Positions 16,979 through 24,691 of a stretch of DNA of 64,000 nucleotides are shown here, piece by piece. The translations under genes were made by a program, and so were the position numbers. How positions within the stretch are numbered: position 1 is the first letter of the stretch; every line of letters starts with the position of its first letter. The stretch comes from WHSW01 sp033856255 (GTDB lineage: Bacteria; Actinomycetota; Thermoleophilia; Solirubrobacterales; 70-9): positions 62,001-126,000 of the forward strand of contig JAWVFH010000044.1 of NCBI GenBank assembly GCA_033856255.1, given 5' to 3'. The notes beneath the pieces were generated by a model. That model was not told the DNA's origin and did not search any database. It was given only the letters and a program-made list of their open reading frames with translations.

Positions 16979-18151
16979 CTATTCCCCGGCGGAGCGCGAT
17001 CGGGGCGGCAGGAACGCCGACCACAGCCCGGCGACCAGCCGGACGGCGACCTTTGCTGCGTGGACGACCCCCATCGCGCGGGTCCGCCATCGCGCTGAAG
17101 CCGGCAGCCGGTAGATCGATTCGATCTCCGCCCGGGTGACGAACAGCTCGCGCCTCAGGAAGTGGCCGAGCTCGCCGGGCGGGCTTAGGAGGGCGTCGAC
17201 GGTCGCGACGTTGGCCCGCAGCTGGTCTGGATCGCCGACCTGATTCCAGTTCGCGAGGTTCGCGGCGAGTCGCGTCGCGCGGGCGGGCCGGCGATGAGCG
17301 GGAACCAGGTCGCCGGCCGGGACGCCGACGACTCGCTCGGCCGCCAGGGCTGCGGCCTCCCACGGCCTGCGAAGACGGGGATGCTCGCTCCAGGGCTCCT
17401 CGAGCGGGTGATCCAGATCCGAGCGCAGGTCACGCCAGGCGGCGATGTCGACGGCACCCCGCAGCCCATAGAGCCCGTCGCGGGCGTAGAAGAGCATGAG
17501 CGCTGCCAGGTCGTCGCGCGGCTCCGGCTCGAGGAAGGCTCCCCGCTTGTGGCTCCGGGTGAGGAGCCGCTCTGAGAACCCCTCCTCGTACCAGTGAATC
17601 CGCCAGTGAAGATCGATTCGCGGGAGTCCGCCGGCCGGGTTTCGGAGGATGAGGTGGATGTCCGGGAGGCCGTGACTCCGCACCGGCGTCGGCTCGACGG
17701 TATAGCCGAACGTCGTGAGGACCCCCGCCGCCGGGGCGAGATCTCCCTTGGAGACGAGGAGGTCGACGTCATTCGAATGGCGGAATCCGGCGTCCCCATG
17801 GAGCCGGCGGGCCTGGAGTGGACCCTTGAGGACGAGCGCCGCGATGCCCCCTTCCTCGAGCCTGTCGACGAACCGCTCGCTCAACGCCTCCAGCGCCAGC
17901 CCGCGGGAACGGTTGGCCGCGACGTCGGCCTCGACGGCCTCGACCAAGAGCCGCGGCGCATCCGCGCCCCAGATTGCGATCGCGCGCGTGCCCAGCAGCG
18001 CGAGCAGCCGCTGGTCGTCTAGCGCGCGCACGAGTCCACCCGGGTCGCATCGGCGGAGCGCGTCGGGGAGATCAGGCACCGCCGATGCGGTGTTTGCGAG
18101 CGAACGGAGCACCGTCAACTCCGGCTTCGCCGGGCCGCGCAGCGTATGCAT
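16979..18151 (-). CDS. Nucleotidyltransferase-like lasso peptide tailoring protein (NTP_transf_5 type)
   Basis: This is a 390-residue protein. The core reads ALVLKGPLQARRLHGDAGFRHSNDVDLLVSKGDL, the NTP_transf_5 signature with the D-x-D metal pair (NDVDLL), followed by PRIDLHWRIHW with a third acidic/aromatic block. Family members occur beside HPr-kinase-like genes in lasso clusters such as that of pseudomycoidin, where the partner enzyme further modifies the phosphorylated C-terminal serine. It lies 38 bases after the precursor gene on the same strand, so a final tailoring role is inferred. The C-terminal region is basic and hydrophobic. Confidence 0.75.
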   Translation of the reverse strand: MHTLRGPAKPELTVLRSLANTASAVPDLPDALRRCDPGGLVRALDDQRLLALLGTRAIAIWGADAPRLLVEAVEADVAANRSRGLALEALSERFVDRLEEGGIAALVLKGPLQARRLHGDAGFRHSNDVDLLVSKGDLAPAAGVLTTFGYTVEPTPVRSHGLPDIHLILRNPAGGLPRIDLHWRIHWYEEGFSERLLTRSHKRGAFLEPEPRDDLAALMLFYARDGLYGLRGAVDIAAWRDLRSDLDHPLEEPWSEHPRLRRPWEAAALAAERVVGVPAGDLVPAHRRPARATRLAANLANWNQVGDPDQLRANVATVDALLSPPGELGHFLRRELFVTRAEIESIYRLPASARWRTRAMGVVHAAKVAVRLVAGLWSAFLPPRSRSAGE

Positions 18152-18189
18152 TTCGATCGACCGCTAGGCCGGAGCCCGCACGGCCGGGG

Positions 18190-18321
18190 TTACGAGAACG
18201 TCAGATCCCGCTTCGGGGTGTTGACCGGGAACGCGCGGTCGGTGAAGTCACCGTCCGACTGTCCGGCCGTCAACTCCTCGAGCTTGCCGAAGTCCTCGAT
18301 TGTTGGCGTCTCGTACTGCAT
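18190..18321 (-). CDS. Lasso peptide precursor (A)
   Basis: This is a 43-residue peptide starting at an ATG, with AGGAG a few bases upstream. The leader MQYETPTIEDFGKLEELTA contains the RRE recognition pattern Y-x2-P-x-I-x3-G (Y3, P6, I8, G12) and the near-universal threonine at -2 (T18). Cleavage after A19 gives a 24-residue core starting with Gly and reading GQSDGDFTD at its front. D9 is the only acidic residue at position 7-9, predicting a nine-membered Gly1-Asp9 macrolactam. The tail contains two prolines, K and R, and ends in TFS. The final serine fits C-terminal phosphorylation by the kinase in the same operon. Confidence 0.88.
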   Translation of the reverse strand: MQYETPTIEDFGKLEELTAGQSDGDFTDRAFPVNTPKRDLTFS

Positions 18322-18389
18322 TGCTCTCCTAACTGAGGAGCGAGCATTACACCCTCGAATCGGACGCGCAAGCCACAACCGTTGGCCGG

Positions 18390-20189
18390 TCAGCCAAACA
18401 CGCGACGCGCCCAAAGCGACGCGCTGGCGATGCGCCAGATGACCAGCGAGCGCGAGGGGCTCGTGATCGCGGCGAGTCCGCCGGGGCGCAGTGCCCAGGC
18501 CACGGCCCCGCCGGGATCCCCGAGGACCTCGGATAGCTCGTCCGCATCCGCTCCCGCAAGCGCCTGGTCGAGAAGCTCGTTGAAGAACGGCTTGTGACCG
18601 GAGAGCCGGACGGACTCGGGAAGCATCCCTCGGACGGCCGCGCGCGCGAGCGGGCGGTCGAGATCGGGGTCGAAGCTCAGCTGCGGCGGCAGCGAAAGCA
18701 TCAGCTCGACCAGCTTCAGGTCACGCCACGGATGAGCGACGTCGAAGCCGTTCCGGCCGCCGCTGCGGCCGGCCTCGTCCTGCGCGCCCATCCGATCGGG
18801 GGCCTCGACGAGCGAGAACGTCAGCGCCGCCCACCATCGCGGGCCGGCGAGGGCCTTCCAAGCGTCCTGTTCCGCGTCCGAACCGAGCAGCGCCCGGGCG
18901 TCCGGACTCAGCCACGGGGTCATCGCGCCGCCGGTCCTGCGGAGCTGGCGCAGCCGTGCATGAAGCGCCCGCGGCAGCACCGCCCGCACGCCGTAGAGCG
19001 AGATTGCTCGCATGATCCGGCGCGGCCTCGGGTCGGGGCCCATCCCGGGAATCCGGCGCGCCTGCGAGACCAGCTCCCTGACCCGTGCCGACTTCAGGAG
19101 ATCCGCGAGCAATCGCGGTGAGCATCCGAAGAGCTCGTCGCCGCCCTCCCCGTCGAGCATGACGTCGACCCCGTCCTCGCGCGCGAGGTCGTAGAGCGGC
19201 TCCCAGACGAACCAGTTCGGCGACGACGGCGGCAGGGCCCAGGCCCGCGCGTACTCGTCGGCCGCCGCGAGAGCGCTTCCACCGGCATAGGAGAGCGTGT
19301 GACCCGCGAGCCCGTAGCGGCGCGTCAGGACCTCGATCGACTGCGACTCGTCGATTCGCGGATGCGCCGGGAACACCTGCGAGTACGCGCGCGCCGGAGC
19401 GCGCAGGCTGTCGGCGAAACCCGCAACGCAGGCGGAATCCAGGCCGCCGCTGAGCATGATCCCCGGGGCGGCCGCGCCCCGCAGCGCGCGCGCGACGGCG
19501 CCCGCCATCGCGTCCCGCAGCATGCCCGCCGCGTCCTCGCGACCGATCGCCTGCGGGTCGCTGTAGCGAGGTTCCCACCAGCGCCATGTATCGGCGCGGC
19601 CGTTGCCCAGTCGGATCAAATGTCCGGCGCGGAGGCGCGAGACCCCGGTGAACAGCGTTCGCTCGTCCGGCGCCGGCCGCCGTGCCAGCCAATGCGCGAT
19701 CGCCACCCGATCCGGCTCAGGGGGGTTGGTGGACAAGGCCAGGAGGTCGCGAACCTCCGAGCCGACTATGTGGCCGCTCCCGTTGGGCCGGTGGTGGACC
19801 GGGCGGCCGCCGAGCTGGTCGCGGGCGACGAGCCCGGTCCGCGCCTCCCTGTCCCACAGAAACACGGCAAACGCGCCGTGGACGCGATCGAGGACGGCTT
19901 CGCCCAGGCGCTCGTACGCGCGTGCGAGGACCGTCGCCTCGTCCCCGTCGACATCGAGCTCGGCCGCGAGGTCCTCGAGTCCGAAGATCGACCCGTCGAT
20001 CACGCAGATGACCCGGGCGGAGCCGGGAGCCTCGGCGCCGGCGGCGGCGTGCCAGGCGAGCTCGAGGCCTGGCGTCGCGATCGCGGCGGCCGCGATCGCG
20101 TCGCCCTCGAGCGCCCGGCGCAGGCGCTCGGCGCCCTCGGGTCGTCCGGCGTCCGCGGCGAGGCGGGCGAGGAAGGGTCGTGCGCTCAA
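18390..20189 (-). CDS. Lasso peptide cyclase C (asparagine synthetase homologue)
   Basis: This is a 599-residue protein whose TTG start overlaps the B2 stop. The N-terminal region resembles the class II glutamine amidotransferase fold but begins MSARP with no Cys2, so it cannot hydrolyse glutamine. The synthetase domain has the PP-loop SGGLDS at 247-252 and DGEGGDELFG downstream. In lasso biosynthesis this enzyme adenylates the Asp/Glu side chain and closes the macrolactam with the new N-terminus while the tail is threaded. The adjacent B1, B2 and precursor genes make the lasso assignment secure. A free asparagine synthetase is the unlikely alternative. Confidence 0.9.
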   Translation of the reverse strand: MSARPFLARLAADAGRPEGAERLRRALEGDAIAAAAIATPGLELAWHAAAGAEAPGSARVICVIDGSIFGLEDLAAELDVDGDEATVLARAYERLGEAVLDRVHGAFAVFLWDREARTGLVARDQLGGRPVHHRPNGSGHIVGSEVRDLLALSTNPPEPDRVAIAHWLARRPAPDERTLFTGVSRLRAGHLIRLGNGRADTWRWWEPRYSDPQAIGREDAAGMLRDAMAGAVARALRGAAAPGIMLSGGLDSACVAGFADSLRAPARAYSQVFPAHPRIDESQSIEVLTRRYGLAGHTLSYAGGSALAAADEYARAWALPPSSPNWFVWEPLYDLAREDGVDVMLDGEGGDELFGCSPRLLADLLKSARVRELVSQARRIPGMGPDPRPRRIMRAISLYGVRAVLPRALHARLRQLRRTGGAMTPWLSPDARALLGSDAEQDAWKALAGPRWWAALTFSLVEAPDRMGAQDEAGRSGGRNGFDVAHPWRDLKLVELMLSLPPQLSFDPDLDRPLARAAVRGMLPESVRLSGHKPFFNELLDQALAGADADELSEVLGDPGGAVAWALRPGGLAAITSPSRSLVIWRIASASLWARRVFG

Positions 20190-20623
20190 AGCTCCGCCAG
20201 GCGCTCGAGGGGCGGTCGGCCGGGCTCGATCAGCGGGGTACCGTCATGCTCGACCCACGCGTGGGCGGCGAGCCGCTCACCGGGGTGCACCGCGAGCACC
20301 AGCTTCGTCCGAATCCCGCGCCGGCTGAGAAGCCCGGTGAGCACCAGAGAGCGAACGAGGCAGCGCCCGTCCGCCGGAAGCGCGGCGAGCACCCGGATCG
20401 TGATCGCGCCAAGCGCGCGACCCGCGAAGAGCTCGTCGACGCCACGCTTGGACACCCCGGGTTCGGCGGCCGGCCGGCGCAGCTCGGCCAGCACCGCGGG
20501 GAGATCGCTGCGGCGCAGCCGCCACCTGGCTCGCGCGTAGAGGCGAATGATCTCGGCGCTCAGGCGCGCTCGCTCGACGACGGTGAGCCGACGCTCCCGC
20601 GATGGCGTGACGGGCGCCTTCAC
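20186..20623 (-). CDS. Lasso peptide leader peptidase B2 (transglutaminase-like)
   Basis: This is a 145-residue cysteine protease of the microcin J25 processing type. The triad is visible: C88 in DGRCLVRSLVLTGLLSRRGI, H121 in AAHAWVEHDG and D127. The preceding SDLPAVLAELRR segment is also usual in B2 proteins. It removes the leader after the -2 Thr site while the leader is held by B1. It overlaps the kinase gene upstream (ATGA) and the cyclase downstream, so the three are translationally coupled. Confidence 0.9.
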   Translation of the reverse strand: MKAPVTPSRERRLTVVERARLSAEIIRLYARARWRLRRSDLPAVLAELRRPAAEPGVSKRGVDELFAGRALGAITIRVLAALPADGRCLVRSLVLTGLLSRRGIRTKLVLAVHPGERLAAHAWVEHDGTPLIEPGRPPLERLAEL

Positions 20624-21558
20624 GTGCGCCGGCTCCCGCCGCCGGCGTGCTCCCAGATCGCGTCGGCGAGAGCGGCCGCGCCGGTTTCGTAGTCCGCCCC
20701 GATCCGCCAGATCGGGACCGTGGCCTCGAGGCGCGCGCAGAGGTCGAGCAGGCCCTCCAGCCGCCGGGGCGAGTCGACGCCGGCGATGAACGCGCTCGCG
20801 AGCAGACGCCGTGGGTCTACACCGGATTCGAAGCCTCCGCCTTCCGCGGCGGGCTCCAGGAAGTACAGGGCCCCGAGCGGGACCGGAGCCGGCTCACGCT
20901 CGACCGCGACGTAAGTCTTGCCCGACCGCCCGAGGACCCGTCCCAATCGGCGGCGCTCGCCCGGTTCGAGCGCGTCCCGCTCGGACGGGCGCAGGGCGAC
21001 GATCGCGGGTCCCGGGTGAGCCAGGACCTCGCCGCCGTCGTCGGTGAGCGCGAGCACGTCGTCGGTGATGAACCCGCCCCCGCGGAGCATCAGGCGGGCC
21101 GCGACCGAGGTCTTCCCGAACCCGCTGGCGGCCAGCACCGCCACGGCGCGGTCGCCGATGCGGACCGTACTAGCGTGGAGCAGCTCCCTGCCCCGTAGCA
21201 ACGCGGCCCATGGCAGGACCCTGCCGACGAGGAACCGCTGCCAGCGCCAGGCCTCGACCGCGGGGGGCGCGCACAGAACCCGGTCGCCCGACGCCGAGAT
21301 CAGCGCGGTACCGAAATGGCGGGCGTAGAGGAGGTACTCGCCCGCCGGACTGCGGTCGATCGTGCGATCGGGTTGCCGGCGACGTTGCGACAGCGTCTCC
21401 TGCTGAAGGCGCTCCGCGCGTGCGGCGTCCCAGCGGCCGGCGATCTCCTGCTCGGAGACACGCTCGATACGTGTGCGGGGAAGGCGGGCTCCTCCTTCGG
21501 GCAATCCCGGCGCCTCGAATGTCGTCTCCACGTTGATGCCGAAGGCGTGACTGCGCAC
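20620..21558 (-). CDS. HPr-kinase-like lasso peptide kinase
   Basis: This is a 312-residue protein starting at GTG, five bases after B1. The P-loop ASGFGKTS lies at 144-151, preceded by LHASTVRIGDRAVAVLAA with H128 and followed by GGFITDDVLAL (D166, D167), the layout of HprK C-terminal kinase domains. Homologues in paeninodin-type lasso operons phosphorylate the C-terminal serine of the precursor. The precursor here ends in Ser, so the same reaction is expected. It is longer than a minimal kinase, with about 120 residues before the P-loop. Generic HPr/Ser metabolic regulation is unlikely in this context. Confidence 0.85.
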   Translation of the reverse strand: MRSHAFGINVETTFEAPGLPEGGARLPRTRIERVSEQEIAGRWDAARAERLQQETLSQRRRQPDRTIDRSPAGEYLLYARHFGTALISASGDRVLCAPPAVEAWRWQRFLVGRVLPWAALLRGRELLHASTVRIGDRAVAVLAASGFGKTSVAARLMLRGGGFITDDVLALTDDGGEVLAHPGPAIVALRPSERDALEPGERRRLGRVLGRSGKTYVAVEREPAPVPLGALYFLEPAAEGGGFESGVDPRRLLASAFIAGVDSPRRLEGLLDLCARLEATVPIWRIGADYETGAAALADAIWEHAGGGSRRT

Positions 21559-21563
21559 TGGAT

Positions 21564-21869
21564 CTAGTCGCCATCGCCGGCGTCGACGACGATGAGCCCG
21601 CGCTCGGCCAGGCCCTGGAGCAGCTCCGCGAGGTCGCGTTCGATAACCGCCGCCGGCTGGTCGTACTCGGCGGCGAGGCCGGCGACCGCCTCGCGCGGCG
21701 TCGCCGTCTCGCCGCTCGCCTCGAGCATCCTCATCGCCACCTGATTCAGCCCGTGATAGTTGCCCGACCGCAGGTTCAGCAGCACCGTCTGCTGCTCGAA
21801 GGCGCGCGAGACGACGTGGTCGGGGACCTCGAAACGACGGTCGAGGGTCGACTCGGAGTCCGCGTTCAT
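21564..21869 (-). CDS. Lasso peptide RRE protein B1 (PqqD-like)
   Basis: This is a 101-residue PqqD-fold protein: FEVPDHVVSRAFEQQTVLLNLRSGNYHGLNQVAMRMLEA, then three helices (TPREAVAGLAAEYDQPAAVIERDLAELLQGLAERGLI). The first three beta strands form the winged RiPP recognition element that grips the leader Tyr-Pro-Leu/Ile motif and delivers it to the B2 protease. It is the first gene of the lasso operon on the minus strand. No convincing Shine-Dalgarno sequence precedes the ATG. Confidence 0.9.
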   Translation of the reverse strand: MNADSESTLDRRFEVPDHVVSRAFEQQTVLLNLRSGNYHGLNQVAMRMLEASGETATPREAVAGLAAEYDQPAAVIERDLAELLQGLAERGLIVVDAGDGD

Positions 21870-21887
21870 CGCGGCGATGGTAAGGCC

Positions 21888-21902
21888 AATCCGGCCCGGA
21901 TT
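21888..21902. promoter_or_regulatory. 15-bp palindrome upstream of the lasso operon
   Basis: AATCCGG and CCGGATT are perfect inverted arms around one base. The site lies about 18 bases before the B1 start and 18 bases after the stop of the upstream gene. No T-run follows, so an operator or short RNA hairpin is more likely than a terminator. No regulator is encoded in the lasso operon. Confidence 0.35.
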
Positions 21903-21920
21903 ACCCCGCTCGCCGGTCCG

Positions 21921-23420
21921 TCAGCGGATCCTGAAGGCGCGCCTCGCGCGAGCTCTCGAATAGCTCGCGTCGCCGCCGTAGCGAGCAACCACCGCGTACC
22001 GTCCCTCGCGTTTGTCCCCGGCCAGCCTGAACGCCGCGCGGAACAGGCCGTCGCGCACGTCTGCTTGCTTGACCTTCCTGTCGCGGGTGAGACCGGCGCA
22101 GCGACAAGTGACCGCGACCGTCCCCGCGATCGGCGGACGAACCCGGCCCGAGACGATCAGCTTGCGTCCCCTGATCTTCGGCCTGGCGAGCCGCAGGCGA
22201 ACGCGAGCCGGCGAGGGTGCCGGGACGGTGGACGTCCCGGAGCCCGCGAACGGCCAGCCGGCGGGCTGCTCGCACTGGAGCACCGCGTTCGAGCACGCCG
22301 GTCCGCGTTGCAGCATCTGCAGGTGCTCCCATGGGAACTCCCGCAGGAACTGCGTCGGCGCGGTCTGTTGCGGGTCGCTCTTGAAGAGACCGCCTGGCCC
22401 GTAATAGGGATCCGTGGCTCCGGGATGGCCGCGCCAGCCCTCCGCGTAGAAGGTGAGTCCGGCGCCCGTCGTGTTGTTGAGCACCATGCCGTAGTCCTGG
22501 ACGGCCTTCGCGATCATCCGCGTGATCGGGTTGTCGATCGTGCTGACGTCGAAGTTCGGGTCGAGGCGAAAGCGCGCCCCCTGAGGGACGTCCGCGCAGT
22601 ACTGGCCGGCGGCACCCTGGCAGCGCCCGTCGGTGCGCTGCGCCGGATAGACCCATTGGCCGACGCTGTTGGCCCACGTCGCGAACACCAGCGCGTGCCC
22701 GATCACCCCGGAGCGCAGCTCGTCGATGGTGAGCAGGCCGGGAAGGTTCGGGATCGAGGACGAGGGCCCGCCCCAGGTGTGGCTTTGGAAGGGAACCAGG
22801 GAGTCCTCGTAGTGACCCGGGTTCTTCGACGCGTCGCGGATGACCCCACCGTAGGCGGCGCGCCAGGCGCCGGCGATGTCCTTCCGGGCGCGCCAGAACT
22901 CCCACATCGTGTCGCTGGACGGCTGATAGATGATCAGCTGACCGTCGGTCCCCGACGCGGACTGGGCGTCGGGTGGGATCGGGACGCCAGCCAGGAACGC
23001 CGCCCGCAGGCTCGGGTCACCGGCGTCGAGGATGACCGGAACACGTCCCTGGTCCGCTCCCACCGTGTAGAGCATGGGCGCGTACGCGTCGTAGTTGATC
23101 CCGGCGCGATAGGTGAGCTTCTGGCAGTAGCGCTGTTCGTCGCCCGTCCATTGGGCGGTGTTGTCGGTCATCACGGCGTGCCGGCAGTCGAAGTGCGTAT
23201 GCGGGTCGACGCCGTAGGCCATGTTGCGAACCTCGCTGACGAAGGTCGCACTGTCGGGATCGATCGCCGCATCGGTCGCGAGGGATTGGCAGAAGAAGGT
23301 GGACGGGAAGTAGCAACCGTCGGCGGCGGCGTTGGCCGGCGCCGCGCCGGGACCGGCCGCCAGCAGGGCGGCCGCCGCAACCAGAAGCGCGATCAGCGCT
23401 GTCGCCCCGCGCGGAGACAT
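21921..23420 (-). CDS. Secreted protein of unknown function with C-terminal Ig-like domain
   Basis: This is a 499-residue protein with a signal peptide (LIALLVAAAALLAAGPGAAPANA). The mature start CYFPSTFFCQ is followed by a roughly 350-residue domain with many conserved aromatics: DAYAPMLYTV, LIIYQPSSDTMWEFWRARKDI, GHALVFATWANSVGQWVYPAQRTDG, FRLDPNFD, FYAEGWRGHP, DPYYGPGGLF and EFPWEHLQML. The last 100 residues (VRLRLARPKIRGRKLIVSGRVRPPIAGTV) look like a beta-sandwich and end in RARRAFRIR. I recognise no family; the many Trp/Tyr residues suggest a carbohydrate-interacting fold, which is speculative. A tandem paralogue without the C-terminal domain lies just upstream. Confidence 0.6.
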   Translation of the reverse strand: MSPRGATALIALLVAAAALLAAGPGAAPANAAADGCYFPSTFFCQSLATDAAIDPDSATFVSEVRNMAYGVDPHTHFDCRHAVMTDNTAQWTGDEQRYCQKLTYRAGINYDAYAPMLYTVGADQGRVPVILDAGDPSLRAAFLAGVPIPPDAQSASGTDGQLIIYQPSSDTMWEFWRARKDIAGAWRAAYGGVIRDASKNPGHYEDSLVPFQSHTWGGPSSSIPNLPGLLTIDELRSGVIGHALVFATWANSVGQWVYPAQRTDGRCQGAAGQYCADVPQGARFRLDPNFDVSTIDNPITRMIAKAVQDYGMVLNNTTGAGLTFYAEGWRGHPGATDPYYGPGGLFKSDPQQTAPTQFLREFPWEHLQMLQRGPACSNAVLQCEQPAGWPFAGSGTSTVPAPSPARVRLRLARPKIRGRKLIVSGRVRPPIAGTVAVTCRCAGLTRDRKVKQADVRDGLFRAAFRLAGDKREGRYAVVARYGGDASYSRARARRAFRIR

Positions 23421-23488
23421 GAAACTGTCATCGGCACCCTCGACCCTACCCTTGACGGGTCACCCTCACGGCCCGCGGATGAGCGCTC

Positions 23489-24607
23489 TCAGTCCTGCCA
23501 GGCCGCGGGCATCTGACACTGCAGAGACGCATCCGTGCAGGTTGTGCCGCGCCGCAGCATCTGCACGTGCTCCCAGGGGAACTCCCGCATGAACTGGGTC
23601 GTCGCGACCTGGTCGGGGTCGTCCGCGAACAGACCTCCGGGTCCGTAGTAGGGGTCGCCGCTTTCGGGATGTCCGCGCCAGCCCTCGGCGTAGAAGCTGA
23701 AGCCGCTGCCGGTCGTGTTGGTGAGGACCATGCCGTAGTCCTGGACCGCCTTCGCGACCATCCTCGCGATCGGGTTGTCGATCCGACTCAGATCGAAGTT
23801 CGGGTCGATGCGAAAGCGCGCCCCCTGCGGGACGTCGGCGCAGTACTGGCGGGTGAGTCCCCGACACCGGCCGTCGGTGCGTTGCGCCGGATAGACCCAA
23901 TGGCGCGAGTTGTTGGCCCAGGTCGAAAAGACGAGCGCGTGCCCGATGACCCCGGACCGAAGCTGTTCGATCGTGATCAGGCCCGGGAGGTTCGGGATCC
24001 CCGACGCGGGCCCGCCCCAGGTGTGACGTTCGGGATAGCCGCCGACAACGGCGTCCTCGTAGTGCCCCGGGTTCTCGGAGACGTTGGGGATCACTCCGCC
24101 CCACGTGGCATGCCAGGCACCGGTGATGTCCTTGCGAGCGCGCCAGAGCTCCCACATCGTGTCGGTGGAAGGCTGATAGATGATCAGCTGACGATCCGTA
24201 CCGGTCGCGGGCCTCGCCTCGGGTGGCATCGGGACGCCCGCCGCGAGCGCCGCGCGCAGGCCAGGATCGCCGCCGTCGAGCGCGACCGGGACGCGCCACT
24301 GGTCGGCCGCGACCGTGTAGAGCATCGGCGCGTAGGCGTCATAGTTGATGCCCGCGCGCGATGTGACCGTCCGGCCGTTGGGGCTGTCGGGGCCACGCCC
24401 GGACGCCATGTTCCGGAGCTCGGCCACCATCGCCGCGCTCCCAGGATCGATCCTTGTGTCCGGAGCGAGTCGTTGGCAGAAGAAGCTCGAGGGGAAGTAG
24501 CACTGCTCGGCGGCGGCGTTCGCCGGCGGGGCACCGGAACCGAGCGGGAGTGCCGCGCACGCAGCGAGCAGCGCGCTCACCGCCGCGGTGCGCTTAGCTA
24601 GCGACAT
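23489..24607 (-). CDS. Secreted protein of unknown function (tandem paralogue)
   Basis: This is a 372-residue protein with a signal peptide (VSALLAACAALPLGSGAPPANA), clearly related to the next gene. It shares CYFPSSFFCQ, INYDAYAPMLYTV, LIIYQPSTDTMWELWRARKDITGAW, SGVIGHALVFSTWANN, WVYPAQRTDGRC, FYAEGWRGHP and EFPWEHVQML. It stops after QMPAAWQD and lacks the Ig-like domain. The insertion after the first 65 residues also differs: the paralogue has an additional Cys/His-containing segment. The pair looks like a local duplication followed by domain gain or loss. Confidence 0.6.
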   Translation of the reverse strand: MSLAKRTAAVSALLAACAALPLGSGAPPANAAAEQCYFPSSFFCQRLAPDTRIDPGSAAMVAELRNMASGRGPDSPNGRTVTSRAGINYDAYAPMLYTVAADQWRVPVALDGGDPGLRAALAAGVPMPPEARPATGTDRQLIIYQPSTDTMWELWRARKDITGAWHATWGGVIPNVSENPGHYEDAVVGGYPERHTWGGPASGIPNLPGLITIEQLRSGVIGHALVFSTWANNSRHWVYPAQRTDGRCRGLTRQYCADVPQGARFRIDPNFDLSRIDNPIARMVAKAVQDYGMVLTNTTGSGFSFYAEGWRGHPESGDPYYGPGGLFADDPDQVATTQFMREFPWEHVQMLRRGTTCTDASLQCQMPAAWQD

Positions 24608-24691
24608 GCCAACCCTCGGGGCAGTGCCCGCTCCACATTTGACGATCCTGCCTGAAACGGGCCCCTTCGCGCGTCAGTTGCGGCCTCGATC

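Noticed and set aside
18381..18399. Small hairpin between the lasso cyclase stop and the precursor gene
   Set aside because: The stem is only five perfect base pairs (TTGGC/GCCAA) and has no T-run, too weak to call a terminator or attenuator.
18390..20189. Ordinary glutamine-dependent asparagine synthetase
   Set aside because: The catalytic Cys2 is missing and the gene is coupled to a lasso B2 protease and RRE protein.
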